In this document: in pieces, positions 24,891 to 36,500 of the stretch | How the letters are laid out: every line of letters begins with the position of its first letter | How positions within the stretch are numbered: position 1 is the first letter of the stretch | Notes under the pieces: model-generated | What the model saw: only the letters and a program-made list of their open reading frames with translations | What the model was told of the DNA's origin: nothing | Database searches by the model: none | Source of the DNA: Apostichopus japonicus | Taxonomy: Eukaryota; Echinodermata; Holothuroidea; Aspidochirotida; Stichopodidae | Direction: 5' to 3' | DNA: 64,000 nucleotides | Assembly: GCF_037975245.1 (NCBI RefSeq) | Contig: NC_092576.1 | Span: forward strand, 28,369,611 to 28,433,610 | Program-made: the position numbers and the translations under genes

Positions 24891-26384
24891 GAAATGAAGT
24901 ATTCCAACGAATATACTCTTCATAAGTAATTTTTTCTGACCCGTATCCATCTCAGAAAGTCGCATCAAATTAATCCTAGTTGAATATCGCTTGAATATCA
25001 TCTTAACAGTTCCATCGTTTCAATGATTCAATTATGCTGTTTGTCATCATCCATTCATGGGCTCGCAAATGTGAATCTGATCCAATAACAGTAAACAGCT
25101 ATATTCATAAAGCAAGTCTTTTCGAAATTTTACTCGGTTACACAGCTTGCAGTCGGACGCAAAAGCAATGTCGGTCGCCGAATTGATCGACAATGCTCAT
25201 AGAAAATGGTAAATTTCATGAAACACAAGTAAAGTACCATAAATGAAGTTTTGTTTCTCCGATTAAGGGTTGGATGGACATAAGGGCGAGATAGCGGTGG
25301 GGGGGGGGGGGGGGCTTGTTTCTTTGCATTAAACGTTCGTTAATATTTACACTTCATACATATGCCCTTTTGTACCTGCTCTGCCCCTCATACAAAATAA
25401 AAACCTCTTTGCTTCTCCACCCCACTTGCCTCTGCCTACACTTTGGTAATTCTGGTGCAGCTTCTGAAACGAAAACATGCTAAAAGAAGACACTGAATCA
25501 TTCCTGATTGATTATGATTTACTTCTACTGTTGTAGTGAAACAAGGGGTGGGAAAAGAAGAAAACTGTTAGCAAACTGCTTGTATAATGCCAAAAAATAC
25601 AATTTTAGGTAAATATGAACATTTTAGGGGACTTGACGTTTCCATGCTACCAGGATATTCTTTAGATGCCAAATGAAGCGGAAACAAACTTACAAAACAT
25701 TCCAATACAAAGATGACTCGATTTGTTCAAGTTAACGATCCGACCATCTATGTCTCTTATGTGTCCTTAGTTTGTTTCAGTTTATAAATTCTAGCAATGT
25801 CCGCCACACAAAACAGACAATTTTAAAAGTAGAAAATGGCTGAAAGGTTTGACTCTCTTCAACGTTATGGCCATAATTTTACAATAACTACACTAAAGAT
25901 CTTGCTAATATGTTCTTACATCTCTGCCATAGCTCTAACATTAATGAGTTTGAAGAAGGGTGCGGTTGACATATTGGTATGTGACAGGTACATTTTCAAT
26001 TGTTTCGAATTTTGACAGAAAAAACATGACTTGAAATGATAACAAGAACAGGTTATTGTAATAAAATTCAGAAGTTTGCTTATTTTTCTGTATTGAACTA
26101 AACGTTAATAACTCGCTCCTATAATTCGTGCAACCAAATTGTTCTTAGCATAGACATCGCCGCTAACGCATCGGTATATCACTAGTTGTGCATGTCACAA
26201 GACTTGGTAAACGTTGCAACTAAAGGACAAGTACCGTTTTAAGGAAAACGTTCAACATTAACAAGATGAAAGCAAATTTAAGCTACCCAACTGAAAACCA
26301 AAAGGAAAGAAAAGCTAAAGAAAAGAAAACTACAGTTTCTAATTTATACTTTTGGTGGCCGCCTTATAGTATCCGCATCATGAC
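24891..26384. other. 3' flank of TIMP-like gene 2
   Basis: Non-coding; aligns with 10100-11446 and 56160-57604. It contains a poly-G run at about 25300-25314. No gene is seen. Confidence 0.55.
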
Positions 26385-26390
26385 TTTATT
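26385..26390 (-). terminator. AATAAA overlapping the gene 2 stop codon
   Basis: Same arrangement as in gene 1: a canonical hexamer spans the TAA stop on the minus strand. Use is unproven. Confidence 0.4.
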
Positions 26391-29300
26391 GCTGTCTCAA
26401 GCACTTCTTGTAGTCTCTCCCTCCGAGCCAGACGCAAATCCCTTTCTTGTTCTTGCCGCATCTTGCAAAATCAATTTCACAATTCCCACCATCGCCGTAG
26501 CTGCCGAAATTGTAGCTGGCCGATTCCAGTGTGCATATTCCTTCAGTTGAATCACAATAGTCGTATTGCCCGCATATCTGATTTGAAGAGAAAATCAGTA
26601 ACTGTGATGTACGTGTGATTTTATTTCATGACTGCCTGAATATAACATTGACGTCACACTGTTTACGGACCAGACACATTGCAACAGAAACCCCAAAAAT
26701 CGATTTGTCATGCGGCTGAGAAATAAGTTACTGTGGTGTATTTGTGATTTCATTCCATGATTGCCCGTATATAATGTTGACGCCGCAATGTTCACTTCGT
26801 TCATGGTATGTTGTAGCCAAGTCGTGATTTGTAACACTCCGCATTATTTAATATTCAATAATCGTCGACGTAACCCTGCGACAAGGCCTAATGCTTTTGA
26901 TTACAAACTTACGGAACATTTATTGCAGTTCTTCCTATACTGACGTTTCAGCCCTTGAAACTGTCGCTGGGTGATCTGATTAACGGTCCTGTAATATCCG
27001 CATACTCCGAGTGTCAACTGGCCATCAACTACATCGCCTATAAAGATGAGCCAAAAACATGATTACGTATAAGAGCACATCTGACGATAAAATGTACATA
27101 CTGATGTTAGGTATTAAGGAAAAAATAAATCCTAGGTCACAAAGTATTATTATGATTATATACACCAACCTTCAAAACCTTTCTTAGCCACCCTATACAC
27201 TCCTGGGTTATGTTTAGTTATATTTGAATTATAGGTCACATATTCCTTCATCATGAAATTAAAATATTTAAAACCGTGCGTAGAGAAAAGGGTTCAGATG
27301 TGGGAGTCGCACGTTGCTTTTTAAGAACCGTTTAACTGTTAAATGTATTACCGGTTACAGTTTGTGTAATGTAGTATGTAGTTATATCCACATCATATTA
27401 CTTTAAACATTTGCTTCCATGCCTCTTTGTCTTAAGAGTAACTACTTACTTCCTGTTCATGACTTATTCACCCTACACCCACATCATATTCGTAGAAGCC
27501 CCCTTTGTCTTAATTCCATGAAATACTCATGCGTAAACACAGATGACAACCTGTTGCATCTCATGTGTATTACAAATTTGGTTAGTCATAGTCATCTCCT
27601 ATGTGCCTTAGTAATTATAAGTAAGACCAAGAGTTTATGTCACAGAGAGGTTATCGCCCACTCACAGGAAGTTGTAATGACTTAAATACTGTAGTTTTTT
27701 AATATGTAGAAGACTAAGATTCCAGACTTCAGAGAGTGTACTTCAGATACACTCCAGCAATAAAGCTCATATTCTACAATTACATCTATGTCTGGAGTTT
27801 CTCTTTGTTTGTTGTTCATTATTTAATAACGGAGCCCAAAGTAAATGAGCCGGAGCACACCCCAACGTAACATTTGTTTAACTAAAAGAAAGAACCCTCT
27901 GACGCTCACAATTGGACTATTTTGTAAGAAGAGTAGAAAGAAGCGGTGCAGCAATATAAAACGACCCTAAAAGGAGTGTCCAAATTCACACACACACAAC
28001 AATTGTTACATTTGGGTGAAATTTCTTGTGTACATTTTGCACCTCTACATGCCCGGATATGACACTATCAGGCTTTCCCTTCATCATTTTGAGGACAGGT
28101 TTTCCCTGTTTCCTTTTTGATGATTATTTTGGAATGTCCATTTTGGTCAGTATATATGGAAAGAATCTTAATGTTTTTTATTTATTTTTCAATTCTTGTC
28201 ATCCTGCTGGGAGCAGTTTTACCGCATAAGCATGTTATCAATAATTCACTGTACACAATGATGTTAAGTAATATTCTGTCTGCCAATAATAATTTAATTC
28301 AACCAACATCAGTCATGACAATTTGTTCAATTATTACAGATGTTTACTCAAACGCTTATGTACTATTTCCGATTGTGTTCACTGTAATTGGCTGGGTTTA
28401 CAGCCCCCTCCTATACCCCCTCCCCAAACTACACCATGGATTGGCGTCTGCTAGCGAATATTCAGCACAGAAAGAAGAATATTTATACTCTTATTGTTCT
28501 TTGCGGAATACATCTCCGAGCCCAATGGTTAAGGGGGAACCCTCCTTCCAACACGCTGCAACGTTTCCAGAACTGCTTGTTGTCTCGTAGCGAGCTCAAA
28601 TTTCAGAGAGGAATATATTTGAAAGCCCCTATAGCTGTAAGGTGCCTATACTTTTGTTAACCTTACGTTTTAGCACCAGGTGACGAAACACAGGTCAATC
28701 ACGTAATCTCAAAGTATGTCAATTGAAACGAAACCACAGCATGTGATGTCACAATTTTCAAACGCACATTTTCCTTTTATCCCAACAAGGTGCGGTATTT
28801 CATTACACTATTTAGTGTCACTGCAGGGCGAAATACTATTGGGTTTGTTTTGTATTACGTACATTAGGTACATTATGTACATTAATGTTGATTTAATGTC
28901 ACTGTTTAATCTAACAATATAATTCAATCTAATAACAATTATTGTAACTACGCCTGAAATAAAACTTTCAAGACGTTCTACCACCAGGCAACGAAAGACA
29001 GGCCAACCACGTAATCTCAAAGTATTCTCGTTAGCACAAAACCACAGCATGTGGTGTCACAACTTCAACACGGTCGTTTTCCTTTTATACCAAATGTATG
29101 CGTAGTTCATTACACTATTTAGGGTCACAACCGGGCAAATATTATTGGGTTTGTTTTGTAGCTCGTACAAATATGGGTATTAATGTTGTTTTAGTGTCAC
29201 TGTTTATTCTTAAAATATTCAATATTGATACAAATATTGCAGCCACTCCTATTGAGGAGAAAGGAACCGTGTTTTTCACTCTTACCCATTATCACATAAT

Positions 29301-32300
29301 TCTGATTGACACTAAGTCTGACGTTGCAATAAAGAAATGCTCCTTGGAGACTGACTATGATCTCGACCGTCGTTCCCGTGGCAGTTAAACCGTTCCTTTT
29401 ATAACTCTTTTCAATATCCACGGTGTACACAGTCTTACGTATGGCGTCAAAACCGACAGCTGATTGTAAAAGAAAGAAGGTAGTAAAATTAATATACTGT
29501 AACAGAAAGCTGACAGTCCTTGTCAATTTTACGCAATTACAAGTCAATAATTGCATGGGAAAAGGACGTAAGAGGGGCAGTTGGTTGGGGATCATGTGTG
29601 GTGAACTTATCGCAAGATTGAACAGTGGCCTAGATAAGTGTTATGCAATTCTTCTTATTTTCAATTTCCGCAGGTTTATTTATTCTTTTTCTTCTTCTCG
29701 TTATAAACAACCGCTAACAGCCGATGTACTTATAACATGAATCTTGTCAACCATGCTGATCAGTCTGATCTATAATCTTTTCATAGCAAATTCAGGAAAA
29801 GAAGTGAAGGTAGATGATTTGGTTTTCTTAAAGGGAGATAACATTTACTTTGGCTCTTTTGGTAACCAATCAGGTGACCAACTTTCACAATTGAGTACCA
29901 GAGGATTTTTGTCTTTTTGAATATAAAGCAAGTTGATAACTTCGCATATTTTTGAAGTAGAACATCGACGTTAACTCAGTCTTCACTTTTTCTTGCGTAG
30001 AAAACATAATAAGCTAGTTTTGTATCATCAATTTCCCTTTACTTTTGTGGTTAACGATTTAATATTAAGTTTGAAGGTTTACGCTTGGTACGATGTAACA
30101 TTATTACTACTTGCCCAAGCTTTTATATGTTGATTTTAGTACACTTTTTACGTTTAGTACACTCTTGGAAAGGAGGCATTATGATTTTGCTATTATTAAT
30201 AATCTCGCAAAAGCGTTGAATTGTGTTTGACAATCCATGTACGACCGAGACCGTTCAAGCCTTCAAACTTTAACACTTGATACAAATAAATAGACATGTA
30301 AAGAATAGTCGCTGAATACTGAGAGTGTTTGAATGGTTGTAATGATAACAACGATGATGAGAGCATCAAATTTGTTACCATTCACAAACGATTGCTTTCT
30401 TTAAACCTGGCCAAACTTACAGTTAGCAGAACAGACGAGTCTGGTTGTGAATCAAAAACTGAAAGAATGCACTGAACTCTTGGGAACGTCGTGCTAACTA
30501 ACATAACCACTAATGTTAATTTCGTTTAGCATTATATTTTATCACACATAAAATTTACATCCTCTCTGAAGTTATCTAAAATGAACGAAATAGTATACAA
30601 ATATTTATCAACAGAAATGTGCCAACCGCGAATTACATTCCTTTGTGACAACTCGATAACCTTTCAGGGGCGTAGCGAAGGGGTTTTTGTTGGAGGGTGT
30701 GGAGAATTTGATTTGCCGACGGATCTGGAAGTGGTGACTGAAATGGGGGAGGGGTCTAAGGGGAGGGGGTGTCTCCAGGTGCGTATCCAGGGGGGGGGCG
30801 TTGGGGGCGCGCGCCCCCCGGGTAAGGAAAAGAGGAGAGAAAAATAGAGAAGGAAAAAGGGAAAAGGAGGGGGGAAAAAGAAAAGGAGGAGAGGAAGGAA
30901 GGGGAAAGAAAAAGAAAAAAGAGAGAAAAAGGAAAAAAGGAGGGAGTAGAAGATGGTCAAGACCTCGGGAAGAGAAAGAGTAACAGTCATAGTTAAAGCG
31001 CTCATCCCTATAATAAACACAGGGTAGCCAGTGACAGATCAAGGATTACGGAGGGGGTGTGCGCCTCACCCTACCCCTTACCATGGTCGGCGATCCTGGG
31101 GGGGGGGAAGGGGGATACATCCCCCCATGAAAATGGGTGGAGGGGATGTAATACACCATATCCCGCCCCCACCAAATGCCAGGGATAAGAATATTTTCAT
31201 GCCTACATTTATGCATCATCGTGAATGTACAGCTCTTTTTTAGCTTCATTTCTCGCCTACCATAAACGCAGGGCGATCTTTTCAAATAAACCGTCTTTAT
31301 AAAGCAAGAATAGTTGACTGTAGGCTTCATTGGCCCTATAACAACAAAATGTATTATTGCGCCCACGGTATTGATATAGTACATATGCACCCTAATAGTA
31401 TTCATATAGGCCCTATAGTAAGTAGGCCTACACACGTATATGTTCCCTCGAATAGCTGAGAATCTCATGTTACCAGGGTAATGCTTAATACACGTTTCAC
31501 CTGGATGCCCTAGCAATCGGTACCTAGGAATGTAACTATGTGTAATTGTGTTTTGCATGTGTATAGGCCTATAATAGCCTGAATGAGGCCATTTTCTTCA
31601 TCGAATAATATAAAAGAGCTCTCAAACATTCTAACTTAGCGCCTGAAACAAGATTGACAGGGGCAATTTTCCCAAAATAACACCCGAAATTACAAAAAAA
31701 AGTATTTTGGATCCTGATTATGAGATATTTCGGACATGATATCCCTATTTTAAAGTTGGGTATATGCCGCTTGGAAACCTCGGGAAGTGCCGTTTCCGGC
31801 CATCTAGAGGGTTTGTAAATCCCAAAATTTTCTTGTACGCTTCGCGCCAACACATGGTGGCGCTACGCTTAGATAGTCAACAAGGTCATATCCCCCCCAC
31901 TCGAAAGTACGGATCGCCGCCCATGCCCCTTACACCGACAACTCCATTTTTGACGTTTCCATTTTTCCTCTCTCACTAATGTATCTATATAAATACTATA
32001 TATGGTCTATCATAACGCGTGTGTGTGTGTATGGACGCCTTAAACAATTGTGCTATATGGAACCAACTGTGGCTGGTCTTGAAATCGACCGAGTCGTCGG
32101 GGTACATGACGCATTTCGGGAAGGGGGCGACCGCCCCCCCCCCCCCCCGAGCAAATTTTCTTTATGACATCGCTAGTAATTTCAAAATAGACAATGCTTA
32201 GATGCAACTTACAAGGCCTGGGAAGTGTCATTTCCAGCGATCTGGGAGGCATTTTCCGCCAAAATTTTTCTTGTACGCTTCGCGCCAACTCATGGTGGCG

Positions 32301-35300
32301 CTTCGCTTAGATAGTTTGCCTACAGGCTTCGCCCTTCCCTTGGCAATTACTCGCTACACGCCTGTTCGAATTTGTAAAGCAAAGAGCAGATATAACATCA
32401 TATCAGTGAGCATTGAAATGCATGTTCCACGATGAACAGCCTCAAAAACTGTCTATGTGTGTAGTTAAAGGCGTATGAGCCCAATTGGATTTGGGGGCTG
32501 TAATGACTTGCCCGAAAAAAAAGCCAAAATTTTTCGCGCGCGTTCAACATATCAATGCCAATATCATATAAGCAAGCAGCGGTCATTACAGTGCATATCA
32601 TCGTGTACCTTACGGTCCGTGAAAGTTGCACAGTATACCGCTGGATGCTATGTAAACAACCAAATGTCTTAAGTAGATGGAGAAAAATCATACAGATCCA
32701 TTTATGTCAAAACTCTCTTTTACAGTAGTAATGTCGGCCAAGCTTAGAACTTTATTTTAATTACCAAGGAGATCATTTTTAAGCTATTCATTGCTATTTA
32801 TATTTCTTTCAGTAGGTGCCCGAAAAAGATGGGGAAAAATTTGGTTGCGGGTGGGGGGAGGGGGGCTGCAGCCACCGCCTCCTACGGGACCTACGCCTAT
32901 GTGTGTAGTGTTCGGTTTCGATATACCTGATATCGGAAATATCTGCTATTTTTCATTTCCTTCAACCAAGTTTTATAATAGCAATTATAAGAGGTTTTAA
33001 TATTTCTACACCAATAAATTAACTGTATCTGAATTTTCGAAAATTTCCTCACCAACCTCCTTCATCATACTTTCCTCTACTCGTGCAACTTTGACCTGTC
33101 TGTTAGGGGCTCAAGGAGGTTTTTCTATATTGCTTTTCTATAGATTGAATTTTGTGCAACATTATGGGTATGTTTTGAAGTGATTTTATTCACGAGAAAT
33201 GTGAATTTTCAAATTCTCAACAAATAATGGGCTTAAAACATTGAAAAGTGGGGCTTTCGGATATTGTGGGCCGTGACGTAGAATCACCTACAAAAGCAAT
33301 GATCCACAGGACATGCAATCAGGTCGAACATGATGTGTGACTGGTGACAATCTGCAAAATGGTTATGGATGGAAAAAACTTTTTGGAAACACTTGGTTCT
33401 CAGGCAAAAGTGTACATCTGGTTGGTCATTTTCAAGCCCGAGAAGTGCTATTTCCGGTGATCTGGGGGGTATTCAAAACCAGAAATTTTCTTGTACGCTG
33501 CGCGCCAACCGATGGTGGCGCTCCGCTTAGATAGTAATTCGCGCCCCCCGGGTTAGAAAATCCTGGAAACGCGCCTGGTCTCCCTCCCCTTTGGAAAATT
33601 TTTAGTTTTGAAACGTCCTTAGATGCAATCTGGTGCATATTTTAAGCAAAATTTGATTTGCCGTCGGATCTGGCAGTGGTGACTGAAATGGGGGAGGGGT
33701 TTAAGGGGAGGGGGTGTCCCCCTCCCCTTTGGAAAATTTTTAGTTTTGAAACGTCCTTAGATGCAATCTGGTGCATATTTTAAGTCAAATTTGATTTGCC
33801 GTCGGATCTGGAAGTGGTGACTGAAATGGGGGAGGGGTCTAAGGGTAGGGGGTCTAACCCTCCCCCTTTGGAAAATTTTTAGTTTTGAAACGTCCTTAGA
33901 TGCAATCTGGTGAATATTTTAAGTCAAATTTGGCACGGAAGAAGCTCCCGTTCTCCTTTTCTCTATTCAGCTTTCCTTCTTTCTTCCCCTTCCCCTTCCG
34001 CTCTCTTCACCTTTTCTCCTTTTGCCGACAGACCCAAAATTTGCCGACAGCGACCAAATTATTGGGGGGCGGGTGTGACACCCCCCACACCCCCCGCTCG
34101 CTACGCCCCTGTAACCTTTCTGTAACACATTGACGTTTATAGGCGTGTTCTCTTATTACTATTTCTTTCAAAGACCAAATACTAACAATGATCGTAAGAT
34201 TTCATAAAAATGTCATGAATATTTCGACATATCTCAACTCGGCGCAAACGATTGGTCTTTGATACTCACAAGATGGAAAATAGTCATCAAAGAAGGATGG
34301 TAGGTTACTCTCCTGATACTGGTAATCTCCTTCGTTTTCTATGAAAGTTACGTCTTCTGCTGTCACTCGGCCTTGTATGACTGTGAAAATTGAAACGTAA
34401 AGACTGAGTATTATTTTATCTTTCGACTGAAGTTAAACAAACGCAAAATGGCAGGCAGAATTCTCCCACGCTCAATACAACTTTATGATAGGTACCACTT
34501 GACAAAGGGCTTTTTATCGAGCTAACATAAAAAAACGCTTGACAAATTACAATCTAAGGTAACGTTAGAATAACGTTTTGCACTAACGTTACTTTGCCAA
34601 ATTTGAGTTCAATATAAACAATATAAACACTTATACATATAGTTGACACACAATTGGTCTTCTTTACTTATCGCTGAAGGTTAATGTAATATGGAAAATT
34701 ACAAATTAAGTGCTGGAGGTAAAGAAATTTTCCATGAAGCTCGCGTGCACACGGAATAGTCTATACAATACATCTTTTTTACTCGGTTTCTTTTAGTAAG
34801 TGGTTTTAGTATGGTGAACTCAATGGCGAATAGTTGGAATATTCCACCAAATGAAGCTTAAAAGGATTGTAATTATAGAACTTGTATTCAACTTTTTTTC
34901 ATTAAACCGTCCAGAAAGCTTTCATAGTATAAATGTAAACATATTTAAAGACTAAATAGGACACTAAAATGTTTTCATAATTTTGACATTTTCTTAAATA
35001 AATGGTAGCTTGTTTATTTGATGACGTCTACTGATATGAGACTTTAGAATAAAATAGTATCCAAAATTAGCAATGTCAACTCAAAATCTGCTTTTAAAGG
35101 TCCCATAAAATACCCCTTACTTTAAGTGTTTTAAGACCTTACAATATTAACGGTTATTTTAGCTATTTACAAACCTATTGTTTCTTGCAATTAATTTAGC
35201 TATTTATTTATTCAGACGGTGAATCATCGAATTTAGAATTTCCGGAACAGTTATACACACAACATGCATCCAACATAAAGCATAACACATATCACTCAAA

Positions 35301-35487
35301 GAAATATTATTGGCATTTCTGACACGTAGTATGAACGATAAAGTGATGAAATGCATTGCTCACCATAATCAGCTGCACAATATTCCTCTTGAGGATGCAG
35401 TTGTTCACATGAGCAGCACTGTATGTTACGAATGCTGGACATTACAAGTACAACACTCAGTACATGGGAGAACCACATCGTTGGCAT
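26386..35487 (-). CDS. TIMP-like metalloproteinase inhibitor, gene 2 (complete, 5 exons, 247 aa)
   Basis: Secreted TIMP-family protein. Exons on the minus strand: 35487-35364, 34380-34270, 29459-29268, 27037-26913, 26577-26386 (stop 26388-26386). The frame is open throughout. The signal peptide is one residue shorter than in its paralogs (begins M-P-T-M-W-F-S). The mature start is C-S-C-E-Q-L-H-P-Q-E-E-Y-C, so mature positions 2 and 4 are Ser and Glu rather than Thr and Val. Exon 2 encodes V-I-Q-G-R-V-T-A-E-D and an acidic/aromatic loop ending D-D-Y-F-P-S. Exon 3 carries V-Y-T-V-D-I-E-K and Y-V-I-M-G-K; exons 4-5 the cysteine-rich C-terminal domain with 14 cysteines in all. Exon 4 resembles gene 3 (G-V-C-G-Y-Y-R-T-V) but exon 5 is nearly identical to gene 1, so the gene is a mosaic. 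Intron 2 (4.8 kb) and intron 3 (2.2 kb) carry transposon insertions that leave the splice sites intact. Confidence 0.87.
27365..27872 (+). mobile_element. Solo LTR in intron 3 of gene 2
   Basis: 508-base segment absent from the same intron of genes 1, 3 and 4. It begins TGTAATG and ends CGTAACA (imperfect inverted ends of TG..CA type), and is flanked by TTTG at 27361-27364 and 27873-27876. It contains a polyadenylation-type AATAAA at about 27760. No internal coding part of a retrotransposon is present. Strand is assigned from the hexamer. Confidence 0.72.
28673..29235. repeat. Tandem pair of a ~300-bp intron 3 block in gene 2
   Basis: The block starting near 28673 (ACCAGGTGACGAAACACAGG) is repeated from about 28978 (ACCAGGCAACGAAAGACAGG). 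The first copy resembles intron 3 of gene 1 (12800-13080), the second resembles intron 3 of gene 3 (43572-43830). Other genes have one copy. Confidence 0.7.
30776..33577. mobile_element. Second transposon nested in the hAT-type element
   Basis: The inverted ends CAGGTGCGTATCCAG (30776) and CTGGAAACGCGCCTG (ending 33577) match apart from two bases, and GTCTC flanks both sides. Sequence left (30690-30775) and right (from 33578) of it belongs to the outer element's tandem unit, so this is an insertion into that unit. Inside are three diverged copies of a ~95-base motif containing TTCTTGTACGCTTCGCGCC (31781-31877, 32220-32315, 33440-33535). No coding region was recognised, and the superfamily is not assigned. 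Confidence 0.6.
33578..33935. repeat. ~139-bp tandem repeats inside the hAT-type element
   Basis: The phrase TTGGAAAATTTTTAGTTTTG recurs at about 33591, 33729 and 33868, within units that also contain GATTTGCCGTCGGATCTGG. One further partial unit is at 30690-30775, left of the nested element. Confidence 0.85.
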
Positions 35488-35680
35488 TTTCTATAACGTC
35501 TCAGAGAATTAAATCTACTGTTTTGGGAACTCTAGTCTTGATTCGTCAGCAAACACGAAATGGTTGCCTCAATCGTGTACAAGGTTATTATGTGCCAAAG
35601 TACCTGTTCAACTACCGATTAAATTTCTCTCTTTACCAGTAAGTGCCTATTCTGTTACATAGAAGAAGAAAAACATTATA
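35488..35680 (-). promoter_or_regulatory. Conserved 5' flank of TIMP-like gene 2
   Basis: Homologous to the other array promoters. The conserved block is at 35553-35535 and reads TTTGCTGACGAATCAAGAC, one base different from the rest, which breaks the CTCA half of the bZIP-like core. Confidence 0.42.
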
Positions 35681-35949
35681 CGGTTAGCGAGAAATGACAG
35701 ACCTGGTAACACACTCTTTCTTCATGTGGTCAATTTAGTCAATTGTTAAAACGGTTGTGTGAGTATAATAGCTCAGTTTCAGCTGAAGCATCAAGGGTAA
35801 TGAAAATAAACGAATGTAACAGATGAACAACAACTCAAAGTGAATGCACTAGTTGTAAGGGCACATTCTACATCCAAAAATAAAAAGAAACCAATTCTTC
35901 CTCGTAGGCTAGCGCAATAGCGGGTAGCCTAATCACATGTTCTAGGATG
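35681..35949. other. Upstream spacer of gene 2
   Basis: Non-coding; aligns with 16500-16680 and partly with 1310-1520. Similarity ends at the AT tract. Confidence 0.45.
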
Positions 35950-35952
35950 TTC

Positions 35953-35983
<31 letters not shown>

Positions 35984-36047
35984 CTATATACATATATCTC
36001 TCTATATGTATATGTATATCTCTCTCTATATATATATATAGATATTA

Positions 36048-36080
<33 letters not shown>
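35950..36080. repeat. (TA)n/(TATC)n microsatellite
   Basis: AT dinucleotide and TATCTC simple repeats. Confidence 0.9.
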
Positions 36081-36081
<1 letters not shown>

Positions 36082-36120
36082 TAATGAGTTGGAATATCAA
36101 GAACAATGAAAAAACTTCCA

Positions 36121-36191
36121 GCCTCCACCGGGATTCGAACCCGGGCCTCCCGCTCTGTACGCGGACACCCTAACCACTAGGCTATGAACGC
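36121..36191 (-). tRNA. tRNA-like sequence, probably a SINE head or tRNA pseudogene
   Basis: Minus-strand 71-base sequence with an A box (TAGCCTAGTGG), a 5-bp anticodon stem (TCCGC/GCGGG) around loop GTACAGA, and a perfect T arm (CCGGG-TTCGAAT-CCCGG) with B box. A T6 run follows at 36114-36109, as in a Pol III terminator. The acceptor stem is imperfect (one mismatch and one wobble), and the implied anticodon ACA would be unusual. A decayed relative at 22640 argues for a repeat rather than a cellular tRNA gene. Confidence 0.4.
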
Positions 36192-36408
36192 TGATTGTAT
36201 GTTCAGAGGTTCGAAACCGGTAAGGAAGGTCGCAATTCCACTGTAGGCGTTTGTCACCTGTATCAAACAATACCAGTTCTGTTTTTGGTGACATTTTTTG
36301 CCTTACTCTAGAGATCAAACATGATGCTCACCAACTCGAAGTCATTTGTGATTCCTAAAGCCGGATCTCGAAAGAGATACTATGAACAGACGTAATGACA
36401 AAGGCAAA

Positions 36409-36412
<4 letters not shown>

Positions 36413-36470
<58 letters not shown>
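36413..36470. repeat. (AT)n microsatellite
   Basis: Uninterrupted AT dinucleotides. Confidence 0.95.
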
Positions 36471-36477
<7 letters not shown>

Positions 36478-36500
36478 GTCGTAATGAGTTGGAAGTGAAG

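Larger units (their letters stand above)
30665..34111. mobile_element. Non-autonomous hAT-type DNA transposon in intron 2 of gene 2
   Basis: Perfect 14-base inverted ends CAGGGGCGTAGCGA (30665-30678) and TCGCTACGCCCCTG (34098-34111) are flanked by an 8-base direct repeat TAACCTTT (30657-30664 and 34112-34119). Ends beginning CAG and an 8-base target duplication are typical of the hAT superfamily. No transposase frame was found. The element is G/C-skewed, contains about 2.5 tandem copies of a ~139-base unit near its right end (33578-33935) and a second element nested at 30776-33577. Confidence 0.85.
36079..36500 (-). repeat. Dispersed repeat with tRNA-like core
   Basis: Second copy of the family found at 22620-23221. 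The phrase CGTAATGAGTTGGAA occurs at both ends (36080 and 36480). An (AT)n tract fills 36413-36470. Confidence 0.6.

Noticed and set aside
27419-27685. 88-codon open stretch in gene 2 intron 3
   Set aside because: Lies entirely within the solo LTR and has no recognised motif.
30608-31042. Pro/Phe- and Lys/Glu-rich open stretches
   Set aside because: Produced by purine-rich low-complexity DNA inside the nested transposon, open on both strands.
33578-33935. Regular repeats considered as a CRISPR array
   Set aside because: Units of ~139 bases repeat end to end without spacers, within a eukaryotic transposon.
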